Assembly: GCF_038502225.1 (NCBI RefSeq)
Contig: NW_027195384.1
Span: 62,001 to 126,000 of the forward strand
Direction of reading: 5' to 3'
Length of the DNA: 64,000 nucleotides
Source: Cherax quadricarinatus
Taxonomy: Eukaryota > Arthropoda > Malacostraca > Decapoda > Parastacidae
Part shown: piece after piece, positions 12,093 through 23,072 of the stretch
Layout of the letters: each line of letters starts with the position of its first letter
Position numbering within the stretch: the stretch's first letter is position 1
Program-made: the position numbers and the translations under genes
The notes under the pieces: generated by a model
The model's input: the letters and a program-made list of their open reading frames with translations, nothing else
Databases searched by the model: none
What the model was told of the DNA's origin: nothing

Positions 12093-13243
12093 CGACTGTG
12101 GTTCCACTCCAGGAATGACTGGATTTGGTGTACGATTTCTGCCATTTCCTGCCAGTTTTTTTTCCTTCCTGGCACTAAAAAACCTCTCCCTCTTGAGTGG
12201 CTGTGGCTACCCAGGTTTTCCCATGGCCTGGATGTTTTGTATCTTTTTGTCCCCTTTAGATGGTATGCCTGGCAATTTAAGTTATAGCACAGTCTTTCCT
12301 GTACTGAAGAGGTACACATTTCAGGGTGAAAAAGCTTACAGGAAGGGAGTTTGCATTTTCCTGTTGTCATATGGGCATGGCATTTTCTAGGGTGGTCATA
12401 GTTGCACGTCCCATCTGTTTTTCCAGATTTCCCATGCCAGCAGATACCAAGTGCATAGTATGTGCACAGGCTTGGTTTCCGCTTGCCTTGGGTTTCTGTG
12501 ACTGTATTCCCTGTTGGTGCATGTTTCCCTGTCTTACTTCTATCCTCCCTAGCACCAACAATGGAGCTCCCACCAGTTGTTTTTGGTAATTTATCCTCAC
12601 TATTGCTATTGGAGTCCTCTTGTTTGCTATTTCCTGCGGTATTTCTAGTTTGCAATATTGGTTTTATCTTATCTTTGACTACACTTGTTTCCCTACTATG
12701 GCTCCTGTCCCCTATGAGGTCATTTATTTGTATTCCTTCCTGCGTATAATTCCCGACTACCTGGACAAAATCTCCAGCTTCACCATTACTGTCTCCCAGG
12801 ACAGTATCTCCAGCTTCACCATTTCTGTCTCCCAGGACAGCACCTCCAGCTTCACCATTACTGTCTCCCAGGACAGCACTATCAGCCCCACATTTACTGA
12901 CTACCAGGACTTCATCTCCAGCCTTACAGTTTCTGACTACATGGCCAGTATCAAGGGCAGTACCATTCAGCCCAGACTTTTTATGTTCCCATCTGTTGTA
13001 GAAAGCTTCCAGGTTTTCTATGAAAGCAGCTTTGATGTTGTCCTCTTTTAATACCCTTGTGATTTTAGTCCACAGATTTTCCTCATTTGGGCATACCCAG
13101 AAACACTTCTCTGTTTTAATACTGCTTGTAGCTAGTTCTGGGATATCTGCACAAGGGGCGTGACACCAATTTCCACAAAAATGACAATTTATCCATGTGG
13201 AAGCCCGTTTGTTTGACTGACCACTGACTACACACAGCTTCAT
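12056..13243 (-). CDS. CR1A ORF1 protein, copy 2
   Basis: 395 residues, uninterrupted. It has the same PHD finger at the N terminus (CVVSGQ here, so the second PHD cysteine is changed to Ser), three clear 12-residue repeats plus one degenerate unit (GDEVLVVSKCGA), and three CCCH fingers, in which copy 1's KLPSSK reads KLPSCK and restores the third cysteine of finger two. Loss of the PHD cysteine would weaken zinc binding. It overlaps the ORF2 start. Confidence 0.85.
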   Translation of the reverse strand: MKLCVVSGQSNKRASTWINCHFCGNWCHAPCADIPELATSSIKTEKCFWVCPNEENLWTKITRVLKEDNIKAAFIENLEAFYNRWEHKKSGLNGTALDTGHVVRNCKAGDEVLVVSKCGADSAVLGDSNGEAGGAVLGDRNGEAGDTVLGDSNGEAGDFVQVVGNYTQEGIQINDLIGDRSHSRETSVVKDKIKPILQTRNTAGNSKQEDSNSNSEDKLPKTTGGSSIVGAREDRSKTGKHAPTGNTVTETQGKRKPSLCTYYALGICWHGKSGKTDGTCNYDHPRKCHAHMTTGKCKLPSCKLFHPEMCTSSVQERLCYNLNCQAYHLKGTKRYKTSRPWENLGSHSHSRGRGFLVPGRKKNWQEMAEIVHQIQSFLEWNHSRWPPLQTNRYRY

Positions 13244-14022
13244 AATGATTTGAATGGTTGATTTACTGCAATTCTACTAGCAACCTCTTGAATATTATAT
13301 TAATAACCTTAAATGAAGCTCTAGCTATTTGTATTTCTGTTTCTAACTCTTTTTGTATATTGGACAGCTTACCGTCACGTTCCTGATTTTTAATGTTTGT
13401 GTTTATAAGGGCGCCTACAACCCCATCCGTTTACAGTCTGCTTTATTGTCCAACGAAACTGTTTGAAACCAGTCCCGGGTTCGGACCAGTCAAGGGTTGG
13501 GACCAGTCAAGGGTCCGGACCAGTCGATCTGCTCTGATCAGTGGGTCACTTATTTAAAACATACTGGTCGGTGATTTGAGCTAACACATGAAGGATCTAC
13601 TGGAAATTATCTACCCGAGTAATATGTGATTTGACTGATACAAAAGTATAACTTGCGTGTTGAAGAGCCGGTGATATCTGGCAGCTCCTACAATGACGAA
13701 CGGTCACCTCCTTGTTTATCAATCGCTGTATCTGGCTTTTCTATTTTTTTTTTCCGTCTCCACCACAATAAATGCTATATTATCACTATAGTTGACTTGT
13801 GCAAATTTCGGAGGAAGGACGCTTTTTCTGTAGTAATAATTGCTTCTCGTTGTGTATATTGCGACCGCTGGTAACTACAGGTTATATGAAATTCACAGTA
13901 ACGTCTCGTATTTCAAGAAAAGAAACTAATGAAAGTCACTCCACTCCACTAAGTACCATTATAATACTGGTTAGTTGCTACTACAACACTGTATTCTGCT
14001 ATTCACTGGTATCACTAGATTA
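13244..14022 (-). promoter_or_regulatory. CR1A 5' UTR, copy 2 (truncated)
   Basis: Aligns by eye with 26,830-27,633 and 51,357-52,178. Three imperfect 17-bp GACCAGTCAAGGGTTCG-type units lie at 13,466-13,530. LINE promoters normally sit inside the 5' UTR, so this segment should hold part of the internal promoter. No core promoter motif is clear. Confidence 0.7.
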
Positions 14023-16268
14023 CAATAACAAAAACATAAAGTGGGACCAAGTAAACCAAGTCCTAACCGAAATAAGCTGGGAAGATATACTAAGCAACAC
14101 AGACCCAAACTTATGCCTAGAACAGATTAACTCGGTGGCACTCGATGTATGCACAAGGCTTATTCCTCTAAGAAAAAGGAGGAGTAGATGTAAAATAGAA
14201 AGAGACAGGCGCTCCCTTTACAGGCGACGGAAAAGAATAACAGAGCGGCTAAAAGAGGTCAATATATCTGAAATGCGCAGGGAGACACTGGTCAGAGAAA
14301 TAGCAAGCATCGAACTTAAGCTAAAAGAATCCTTTAGGAGTCAGGAATCGCGGGAAGAACTAAAAGCTATAAATGAAATCGAAAGAAACCCAAAGTATTT
14401 CTTCTCCTATGCCAAATCAAAATCGAGAACAACGCCCAGTATTGGGCCCCTACTTAAACAAGATGGGTCCTACACAGATGACAGCAAGGAAATGAGTGAG
14501 CTACTCAAGTCCCAATATGACTCAGTTTTTAGCAAGCCGCTAACCAGACTGAGAGTCGAAGATCAAAATGAATTTTTTTATGAGAGAGCCACCAAATTTG
14601 ATTAACACAAGCCTATCCGATGTTATCCTGACGCCAAATGACTTCGAACAGGCGATAAATGACATGCCCATGCACTCTGCCCCAGGGCCAGACTCATGGA
14701 ACTCTGTGTTCATCAAGAACTGCAAGAAGCCCCTATCACGAGCCTTTTCCATCCTATGGAGAGGGAGCATGGACACGGGGGTCGTCCCTCAGTTACTAAA
14801 AACAACAGACATAGCCCCACTCCACAAAGGGGGCAGTAAAGCAACAGCAAAGAACTACAGACCAATAGCACTAACATCCCATATCATAAAAATCTTTGAA
14901 AGGGTCCTAAGAAGCAAGATCACCACCCATCTAGAAACCCATCAGTTACACAACCCAGGGCAACATGGGTTTAGAACAGGTCGCTCCTGTCTGTCTCAAC
15001 TACTGGATCACTACGACAAGGTCCTAAATGCACTAGAAGACAAAAAGAATTCAGATGTAATATATACAGACTTTGCAAAAGCCTTCGACAAGTGTGACTA
15101 TTGCGTAATAGCGCACAAAATGCGCGCTAAAGGAATAACAGGAAAAGTCGGTCGATGGATCTATAATTTCCTCACTAACAGAACACAGAGAGTAGTCGTC
15201 AACAGAGTAAAGTCCGAGGCAGCTACGGTGAAAAGCTCTGTTCCAAAAGGCACAGTACTAGCTCCCATCTTGTTCCTCATCCTCATATCCGACATAGACA
15301 AGGATGTCAGCCACAGCACCGTGTCTTCCTTTGCAGATGACACCCGAATCTGCATGACAGTGTCTTCCATTGCAGACACTGCAAGGCTCCAGGCGGACAT
15401 CAACCAAATCTTTCAGTGGGCTTCAGAAAACAATATGAAGTTCAACGATGAGAAATTTCAATTACTCAGATATGGTAAACATGAGGAAATTAAATCTTCA
15501 TCAGAGTACAAAACAAATTCTGGCCACAAAATAGAGCGAAACACCAACGTCAAAGACCTGGGAGTGATTATGTCGGAGGATCTCACCTTCAAGGACCATA
15601 ACATTGTATCAATCGCATCTGCTAGAAAAATGACAGGATGGATAATGAGAACCTTCAAAACTAGGGAGGCCAAACCCATGATGACACTCTTCAGGTCACT
15701 TGTTCTATCTAGGCTGGAATATTGCTGCACTCTAACAGCACCTTTCAAGGCAGGTGAAATTGCCGACCTAGAAAATGTACAGAGAACTTTCATGGCGCGC
15801 ATAACGGAGATAAAACACCTCAATTACTGGGAGCGCTTGAGGTTTCTAAACCTGTATTCCCTGGAACGCAGGAGGGAGAGATACATGATTATATACACCT
15901 GGAAAATCCTAGAGGGACTAGTACCGAACTTGCACACGAAAATCACTCACTACGAAAGCAAAAGACTTGGCAGACGATGCACCATCCCCCCAATGAAAAG
16001 CAGGGGTGTCACTAGCACGTTAAGAGACCATACAATAAGTGTCAGGGGCCCGAGACTGTTCAACTGCCTCCCAGCACACATAAGGGGGATTACCAACAGA
16101 CCCCTGGCAGTCTTCAAGCTGGCACTGGACAAGCACCTAAAGTCAGTTCCTGATCAGCCGGGCTGTGGCTCGTACGTTGGTTTGCGTGCAGCCAGCAGCA
16201 ACAGCCTGGTTGATCATGCTCTGATCCACGAGGAGGCCTGGTCACAGACCGGGCCGCGGGGGCATTGA
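14023..16268 (+). pseudogene. CR1A ORF2, RT part of copy 1, frameshifted
   Basis: Resumes the ORF2 of 8,132-8,966 at the NNKNIKWDQ region, then runs through the linker and the RT core (FADD in VSSFADDTRI) to the C-terminal GPRGH and the stop at 16,266-16,268. One extra T in a T run (14,573-14,579, seven instead of six) shifts the frame. The catalytic Asp residues are kept. VPKGT replaces VPQGT in motif B, a change at a conserved Gln. The coding end merges with the conserved 3' terminus. Confidence 0.92.
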
Positions 16269-16302
16269 CCCCTGAAACTCTCTCCAGGTAAACTTCAGGT
16301 AA

Positions 16303-18260
16303 TAAGCAAAGAGACCAAGAGTTCTTCGGAGTGACTTTTTGTCTTGAGGCATTGGAAGTTCCCGTAGAGGTCGTAGTCGTTCAGGGTCTGGGAATATTGA
16401 ACCTCCTTCCACTACATAACCAAGGATGCTAAGCCTTTTAGTTGAAAAAGTGCACTTTTCCTCATTGTAACTGATATTTTTCTTCTTGGCGGCTTCCAAA
16501 AACTTATCAAGGTTTGCATCATGTTCCTCCTGGGTCTTGCCACAAATGGTAACATTATCTAAATACGCGTAAGTTCCCATGAGTTGCTCTTCCTGAATGA
16601 GTGAATCCATAATTCGTTGGAAGCAGGCTACCCCATTGGTGACTCCAAAAGGGACTCTGGTAAACTGATACAGGCCATCACTAGCCTGAAACGCTGTGTA
16701 TGGTTTATCTTCATTCCTTATAGGGACTTGATGATAGGCACTCTGTAGATCAATTGTGCTAAACACATAGTACTGAGCAATTTTGTTCACTGTATCATCA
16801 ATTCGAGGTAGAGGGTACCCATCAAGAAGTGTAAATTTGTTGATTGTCTCAGAGTAATCGATAGCCAGTCTCCGTTTCCTATAATCATCTTTAACAACAA
16901 CAACCTGTGCACGCCAAGGGGAATCACTCGGTTCTATAATACCCTCCTTCAGCAGCCTCTGAGTTTCTTTCTCAATGAACATCCGATCCTCATAAGAATA
17001 ACGGCGTGACTTAGCTGATATAGGATGGCAATCCGCGGTAAGATTTGCAAACAGCTTTGGTGGGTCTACCCTTAAAGTGCTAAGTCCACAGACAACAAGA
17101 GGAGGCAGTTCACCTCCATATGTTAAGGTGACACTACCATGCAGCTTCTGAAAGTCCTGACCAAGGATAACATCAGAGCACAGTTGTGGCAGAATAGCTA
17201 AATGTACATCTTGATAATCCTTTCCATTAACTCTGAGATTTACCTTACAAAACCCTAAGGTCTGAATAGAGAGAGATGTTGATGCCATGGAAACGGTACC
17301 TGATGAGTGATGTAGAGTCAAGGAGAGCCGTTTAACTAAGTCAAGGTTGATGAAACTCTCTGAGCTGCCACTATCAATAAGACCATCTACTTCTGTTCCT
17401 TTGATGAATACTTTCACAACTGCCTTTGACAGTGAATTTGGAGTAGCCGCAGAAGTCACTGTTGCTAGAGTCGCATGATCACTGGAATGTGTGGAGGCAC
17501 TAGCTCTTGTTGATGCATTAGCTCGACATACTTTAGCAAATTGACCTTTCTTGTGGCATTTATGGCACATTGCTTCACGAGCAGGACACTTTGGACGTGG
17601 ATGTCTTGAAAAACCACAAAATAAACACACCGTACCTGCTGCTGCTGCCACTGAGGCAGGTTCCACAGTAACTTCATTGCAAGAGTCTTGGTCAGGAATT
17701 GCAGCACTTACCACTCGAGAAGGCTGAGTGGTACTGTATACTTCAGAATTCTTCTGGGCTGAGTCTAGAGCTCTTGCCTGGTCAAAGGCAGCGGCTAAGT
17801 CGAGAGTTTTATTCTCCAATAAACGCTGCCTTATTATTGGTGATTGCAGGCCACTGATAAAAGCATCCCTGATGGACTCTTCACAATACTGAGCAGCTGT
17901 CACTGCTTGGAAGTGACAGTCCTTACCTAAAATTTTCAGTGCTTGAAAGTATTCCTCTAAGGATTCATCAATCTGCTGGCGGCGAGTTGCAAGGCGATAG
18001 AGTGCAAAGATTTCATTTGTAGGTTTAATATACTGAGACTTGAGGGTTTTGATAGCATCTTCGTAGGTATTACACTCAGAAATAGCCTCATATATCTTAG
18101 GTGACACAAAATTGATGAGCAGACTTAGTTTATCTAGATCTTCTTTAGGAAGGGCTCCCAAGAAGTTTTCGAAAGTCTTAAACCAGTGCTTCCATTCCTG
18201 AGCAGCCGTTGATAAGCTGGGGTCACAGTCTAGCCTCTCAGGTTTCAGTAAACGCTCCAT
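16303..18260 (-). pseudogene. Ty3/Gypsy gag-pol (Gag, protease, RT N-terminal part)
   Basis: Open from ATG 18,260. In order: a Gag capsid region (about residues 1-205); zinc knuckle 1 CLFCGFSRHPRPKC; a second knuckle CHKCHKKGQFAKVC in which the expected His is Gln; an aspartic protease with DSGSS near residue 297; and an RT with LAIDYSETIN, STIDLQSAYHQV, VPFGVTN and the catalytic box AYLDN, followed by LGYVV and LRRTLGLFAYY. YLDN in place of YLDD is, from memory, usual in one arthropod Gypsy lineage, so it need not be a defect. The frame is cut at 16,303 by CR1A copy 1 and resumes at 6,961. Gag and Pol are in one frame. Confidence 0.93.
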
Positions 18261-18289
18261 GTTGTGATGTAATCTAGCGCAGGATCACC

Positions 18290-18661
18290 ACCAGGTAGCC
18301 CAGGATTCTATGTTCAATAAACTGTTGTGATAGAAACACAGGCCTTATCTCTAGGCTTTATTGAACATAGAATCTTCATAGTACTTCTGCAACAACAAAA
18401 TATAATGACTAATACATCTAATAATGGCTTCTACAGGGATGGTGATGTCTTGCATATGTCAAGAGAAAAGTTATAACTACAGGCCACATATTTAAACTCA
18501 CCATGTAATCTGCATCACTGATAAATGGATATAGTAGGAGAGAATCACACACCATGTGTTGGCGCCCATGACATACACCAAACTGTTGTTGTTGTTAAGG
18601 GCCCCAAGAGGTGGTGCAGTATTATCCTGCTGCTGCTCCCCACAGGACCAGTATCACTACA
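18290..18661 (-). mobile_element. Gypsy 5' LTR and leader
   Basis: On the minus strand the segment begins TGTAGTGATACTGGTCC exactly where LINE-I sequence stops (18,662), as expected for an LTR starting with TG. A polyadenylation-like TTCAATAAAGCC lies about 290 bases in. A perfect 18-bp inverted repeat surrounds that region (18,304-18,321 and 18,357-18,374). The LTR end is not certain: ATCACAACA near 18,322 fits a CA end. TGGTGATCCTGCGC near 18,275 is a possible primer site. The 3' LTR is missing, so LTR limits cannot be set by comparison. Confidence 0.65.
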
Positions 18662-21219
18662 AGCATATTAACCCCAATTAGGATATTTCTTTCAGTAACA
18701 CGATCTCTGATGCTTGGAATATCAAGTTCTTTTTGCATATTTAAAATTTTGGCAGTACGAGGGCATCCTAGGATGATCCTCATTGCTTCGTTCTGCAGTT
18801 TTTCCAGCCCTCCAAGCTTCCAGTCAGACACAAGAGCAAGTAGTGGCGCAGCATAATCAACCAATGATCTAATATAAGCAAGATACATCATTTTCACAAT
18901 TTTAACATTAGCACCAGACCTGGGGTGAAGCTCTGCCACAACTCTAAGTGCTCTTAGTCGTTCTTTGTATTGGCAACAAAGTCTTGTTACAACAGGTTCA
19001 AGTAGTGGAACCTCAAAGCCTAGATACTTGTATCTGCTTACATATTCTAGAAGAGACCCATCATGCAATTGGATCTGACGAACTGTGCCTCTCTGTCGAG
19101 GAGGACGCCTATTGAGTATCTTTGTTTTATCAGTAGAGATTATCAACCCCAGGTCCTGACACGAGGCTAGTACATGATTAAGAATGTTTTGGGTGTTGGA
19201 GAATCCGATGGTGTGAATCATTATATCATCAGCAAAACTAATCACATAATTATGGGGCTGACTAGGCATAGCATTAAGTAATGCATTAATTAGAATATTG
19301 AATAGTGTGGGACTGAGCACACCTCCCTGTGGGGTTCCTAATTCAAAGTCTTTAGTTACACTTCTATATCCCTGGAACAACACAGACGATTTTCTGTTGG
19401 ACAGGTAGCCTTTAATCCAGCGGAGAAGCCATCCTCCAACATCCATTCTGGCAAGTTCACTAATTATTACATATCGGTTGGCTACATCGAAAGCGGATTT
19501 AAGGTCAAGAAAGGTAGTGTAGGAGCTGTCAGTGTACAGGGTGAGAAAGGTGGCTATGCAATGATGCACGCTCCTTCCATGCATGAAACCATGTAACCGG
19601 GGAGACAAAAATTGTTTGATTCTGTTCATGAGACGATTAAGAATCATTCTCTCAAATGTTTTACACAAGCAGCTAGTAAGAGATATTGGGCGAAATGCAT
19701 TTTGTTGATTGGGCTTAGGAATTGGAATGATGAGGCTGTTGGTCCAAGATTGAGGGAGCTCCCCAGTTACATAGCTCATGTTATATAATTCAAGTAATGG
19801 ATTACCTGGTACTCGACACAGCAATCTGAGTATGTTGTAAGTAATATCATCCTCACCAGGCGACGTGGAGTTGCCCTTAGTTAGCGCTGCATCAAGTTCA
19901 TAATTAGTGAAAGGAATGTTGCAATCATCTGCCTTACTGAGCATAAAGCAAACAAGTCTCTCCCTTGCATCATATTTGTCATTTAATTTTGCCTGTGTGG
20001 TACTGGGGAGATTGTCATAGCTAGATGTAGCAGCCCAAGCACTGACTAACTCATTCGCCCTATGCAAGGGATGAGGGTGTGCGATCTGCCCAGTTCGGTT
20101 ACCCTTAATTATATTTATGTCCCTCCATGCCCGGCTAAGTGGGATGTGAGCATTAAGACCGTTGACAAATTTTTCCCAGTCGGTTTGCCGCAGCTCTGTC
20201 ATACGCTCTCTGGCAGCAGCAAGGGCAGTTTGGAAGAGCCTCAGCATTCCAGGGGTACGATGTTTTCTATAGGCTAGGCCTAGTCTGCGAGCAGTACGTT
20301 TCAGTGTACGAAGTTTAGAATCATTGTAATAAGTATGGTTTTTGAAGGAGGTATGATTATTATGGAAGTTTGTTGGGTTTAGAGTACCAAGAGGTTGCAG
20401 TGGCGGCTCCAAGTAGTTCTGAATACTGCTCACAAGATCATTGTTAAAGGTCTCTACAGAGGAACACTCATAGGAATTATACCAGTCAGTCACATGTGCA
20501 ACAAAGTCATCATGCTGATCTGTGGGAACATTAAAACGTTTCTGTTTGAATATCCCACCAGGAAGGATAGTATTACCAATATCTAGAGAGGTTAGCCTAG
20601 GGAAATGATCAGATGCTATATCTGTTACAATGGAAGACTCACAGCTGGCAGAAGTAATGTTGAAGCCCAGGCACAGATCAAGGACGCCTCCATAGATATG
20701 TGTGGGTTCAAGGTCACCTACAATTTGGACATTATCATGACTGTTTAAGAGTGACAACAGTTGATTGCCATTACGATTACCAAACTGTGAGTTTCCAATG
20801 CTTTTGTGTCTCGCATTGTAATCGCCAATAATAAGAGTAGGCTCAGAATGAGCACAAGTTGGGAGCTCCAAGTAATTAAATTTATCAGCAGGAGCATACA
20901 AGTTAAATATGTTGAGAGCAGAGTTCCCTATATAAATCCTAACACCGTGATATTGTAGCCCCTCTGTTTTCTTGTGTGCAAGAAGTTGATGGGGAAGCGA
21001 TTTTTTAATATATAGAACACAAGAGTTAGTAGATTTGAGGTTGTATGCAACAAATGATGGTAATTTAGGGGGGTGGGATTTTTCAGGGACTCTGCACTCT
21101 TGTAGACACACAACATCAATGGGTTCAGTGGTTACTTTATGATGAAGGTCAGGAAGTCTTTTTCTAAGTGATGCAATGTTCCAGCATAATATAGAAAGTT
21201 TATACGAGTTTTGATCCAT
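18662..21219 (-). pseudogene. LINE-I ORF2, 5' segment (EN and RT), split copy
   Basis: Begins at ATG 21,219, one base overlapping the ORF1 stop (TAATG). EN motifs: SILCWNIASLRKR, VVCLQE, IGDYNARH and SDHFP. RT motifs: FRPISLTSCLCKTFERM, FLDLKSAFDVANR, GTPQGGVLSPTLFN and the catalytic ISFADDIMIH. The frame is intact up to GVNML, where the Gypsy insertion begins; the remaining third is at 4,905-6,078. No disabling change is seen in this segment apart from the insertion. Confidence 0.95.
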
Positions 21220-23072
21220 TATAGTAGTCCTGGGATCTTGCCGAGTTTCTCAGCACAATGAAAAAATTGTTCATATAAATAGCAGACCTCATCAATGTCA
21301 ACAGTGCTACCCTTGTCCATGAGTTTTGTAAGTGCACCTCCAGTTGCAAGGCCTCGTGGGAGTCTTCGTAAACCCAGAGCAAGACGCTGTTTATGTGTGA
21401 ATGTATGATAGGTGACACCACCACTCACATTCCCTCCTCCACTAACATTACACGCAACACTACAACTGTCATCACCAGCGCCACTACCAACATTGTGTTC
21501 ATTACATTTGTCAACAGTATTGTATTCAACATTAATGTCTATGTGACTAACCTCATCACACTCTGCACCACCACTTATATTATGCTCATCACTTTTACTA
21601 ACATTATAGACACCACCGCTCTCATCACACTCTTCACCACCACTTAAATTACGCTCATCACTATTACTAACATTATAGACACCACCGCTCTCATCACACT
21701 CTTCACCACCACTTAAATTACGCTCATCACTATTACTAACATTATAGACACCATTGCCCTCATCACACTCTTCACCACCACTTATATTACGGTCATCACT
21801 ATTACTAACATCATTGACACCATAGCCTTCGTTATGATGCTCACTACAGTTATCAACACAAGTATTATATTCGTCATTACTGTGATTAAGAACACCACCG
21901 CCACCTTGTTCAGCAGCCTTACACTTGCTTTCACAAATTGTGACAATCTTGTTATTGGTACACTCTACACATCTTTCCTTGTGTTGTTCAAGTTGTTGTT
22001 TCAGGAGAAATTGTTGTGTTTCCAGTACTTTTATGCGCGACATCAGGTTGTATACCACAGGAGCAAGACTTGGAACATCTGGAGACGTGAAGTCCCGGTC
22101 AGCTGAGCTATTTGGCTGACTGTCAGCTGACTCAGCTAGGCTGGTATTGACAGCCGATGTGATGGAGGTCTGTTGACGTGCTCCCCAGGTGAGGTGCTCA
22201 ACCCCATTGTCTGAGGGCAGGCATGAGCCAGTATTCAGACCCGAGGTACCTGGTAGTCCTGGGAGGCCATTATGAGGGGTACAGGGTGAAGTGCGGTTGG
22301 CTGAGATGCGATCAGCCCTCACACTGCAGTCAGCATGAGCTGCTGTGACTCCTGAGGTCTTACAATTGATACATTGTTTAGCAACAGTCTGTTGCTGTTT
22401 GATCATAGCATAACACCATTCAGAAGGATGAGCATTGGCACACACTGCACACCAGTGTGACTTAGATGGGCATTTCCTGGCGATGTGGCCCCAGTGTTGA
22501 CACTTATAACATCGACGTTGAGGAGGTCTGTACAATGCAATGTAATAGCGTCTGTTGAGGGCTGCACGGGAGTAAATATAGCGTGGCAGAGTCCCCTGGC
22601 CAGTCCACTCAGCTAATATCAGACCGTTGGAAAGTCGACGAGGGCTTGCAACTTGCTCTGACGCCAGATATTGAGGATTCAAGTGCTTGTTGACGTTGTA
22701 GATGACAATAAGCACTTTAGGTGCCCTTGGTGGGGCAGCTCGGAGTTTGATGTTGGCATATTCGTGAGTGAGAAGTTTGTCTATAAATGCTGAATCATTA
22801 GGCACAAAGACGTAGTTATCCTCATCGCGGACAAACTTGATCGTTTCCTCATGATTGTTTACACTAGCTTCGAAAAACCAGTTAAACTTGGTCTCTTGAT
22901 CAGTGTTGTTAGGGAAATCTAACCTGACAGCTTTGGGAGGGTGTGCGCCCACTGTATTGCTTTCAGCAAGCTTTCTCTAGAAGCCTCGTTCTTTTTTCCG
23001 AGCCTGTTTACTAAAATATGTTTCAAATCTGCCTTCACCATCATCTACGTCAACACCATCAGCTATACTCAT
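21219..23072 (-). pseudogene. LINE-I ORF1 (Gag-like, CCHC knuckles), nonsense at codon 32
   Basis: By comparison with 35,705 the start is ATG 23,072. Codon 32 (22,977-22,979) is TAG where the other copy has Gln. After it the frame is open for 577 codons. It contains a zinc knuckle CYKCQHWGHIARKC, a second Cys/His cluster CAVCANAHPSEWC and a third CINC-x8-H-x2-C. It then has a coiled-coil-like stretch (VLETQQFLLKQQLEQHKERC), four copies of a 23-residue repeat (VYNVSNSDERNLSGGEEC type), and a conserved C-terminal domain with HTFTHKQR and RLPRGLATGGALTKLMD. The protein is expected to bind element RNA. Confidence 0.9.

Larger units (their letters stand above)
8967..14022 (-). mobile_element. CR1A copy 2, inserted in copy 1 in reverse orientation
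   Basis: The 3' tail is at 8,967 and the 5' UTR reaches 14,022, so it is a long copy missing only about 500 bp of upstream UTR compared with copies 3 and 6. The target is the same family: copy 1 reads up to GCATTCACC and resumes at CAATAAC, and about 11 target bases are lost. There is no target duplication, only an ACC microhomology at the 3' side. The 5' UTR (13,244-14,022) holds the GACCAGTCAAGGGT repeat near 13,466-13,530. Confidence 0.93.
6962..16298 (+). mobile_element. CR1A copy 1, 5'-truncated, itself split by CR1A copy 2
   Basis: CR1-like LINE inserted in the Gypsy pol gene. Left part about 6,962-8,966, right part 14,023-16,298. The four bases GTAA flank it (6,958-6,961 and 16,299-16,302) and the uninterrupted Gypsy frame would read through GAGTAATAAGC. 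Full copies also carry GTAA before ATCAAC, so this may be junction microhomology instead of a true target duplication. It starts only 20 bp before the ORF1 ATG and so lacks the 1.3-kb 5' UTR of copies 3 and 6. Its 3' end has the family tail CCAGGTAAACTTCAGG. Confidence 0.93.

Noticed and set aside
16242..16302. Gypsy ORF continuing to its apparent stop at 16,242
   Set aside because: The last 20 residues are CR1A 3' terminus read in reverse; true Gypsy coding stops at about 16,303.
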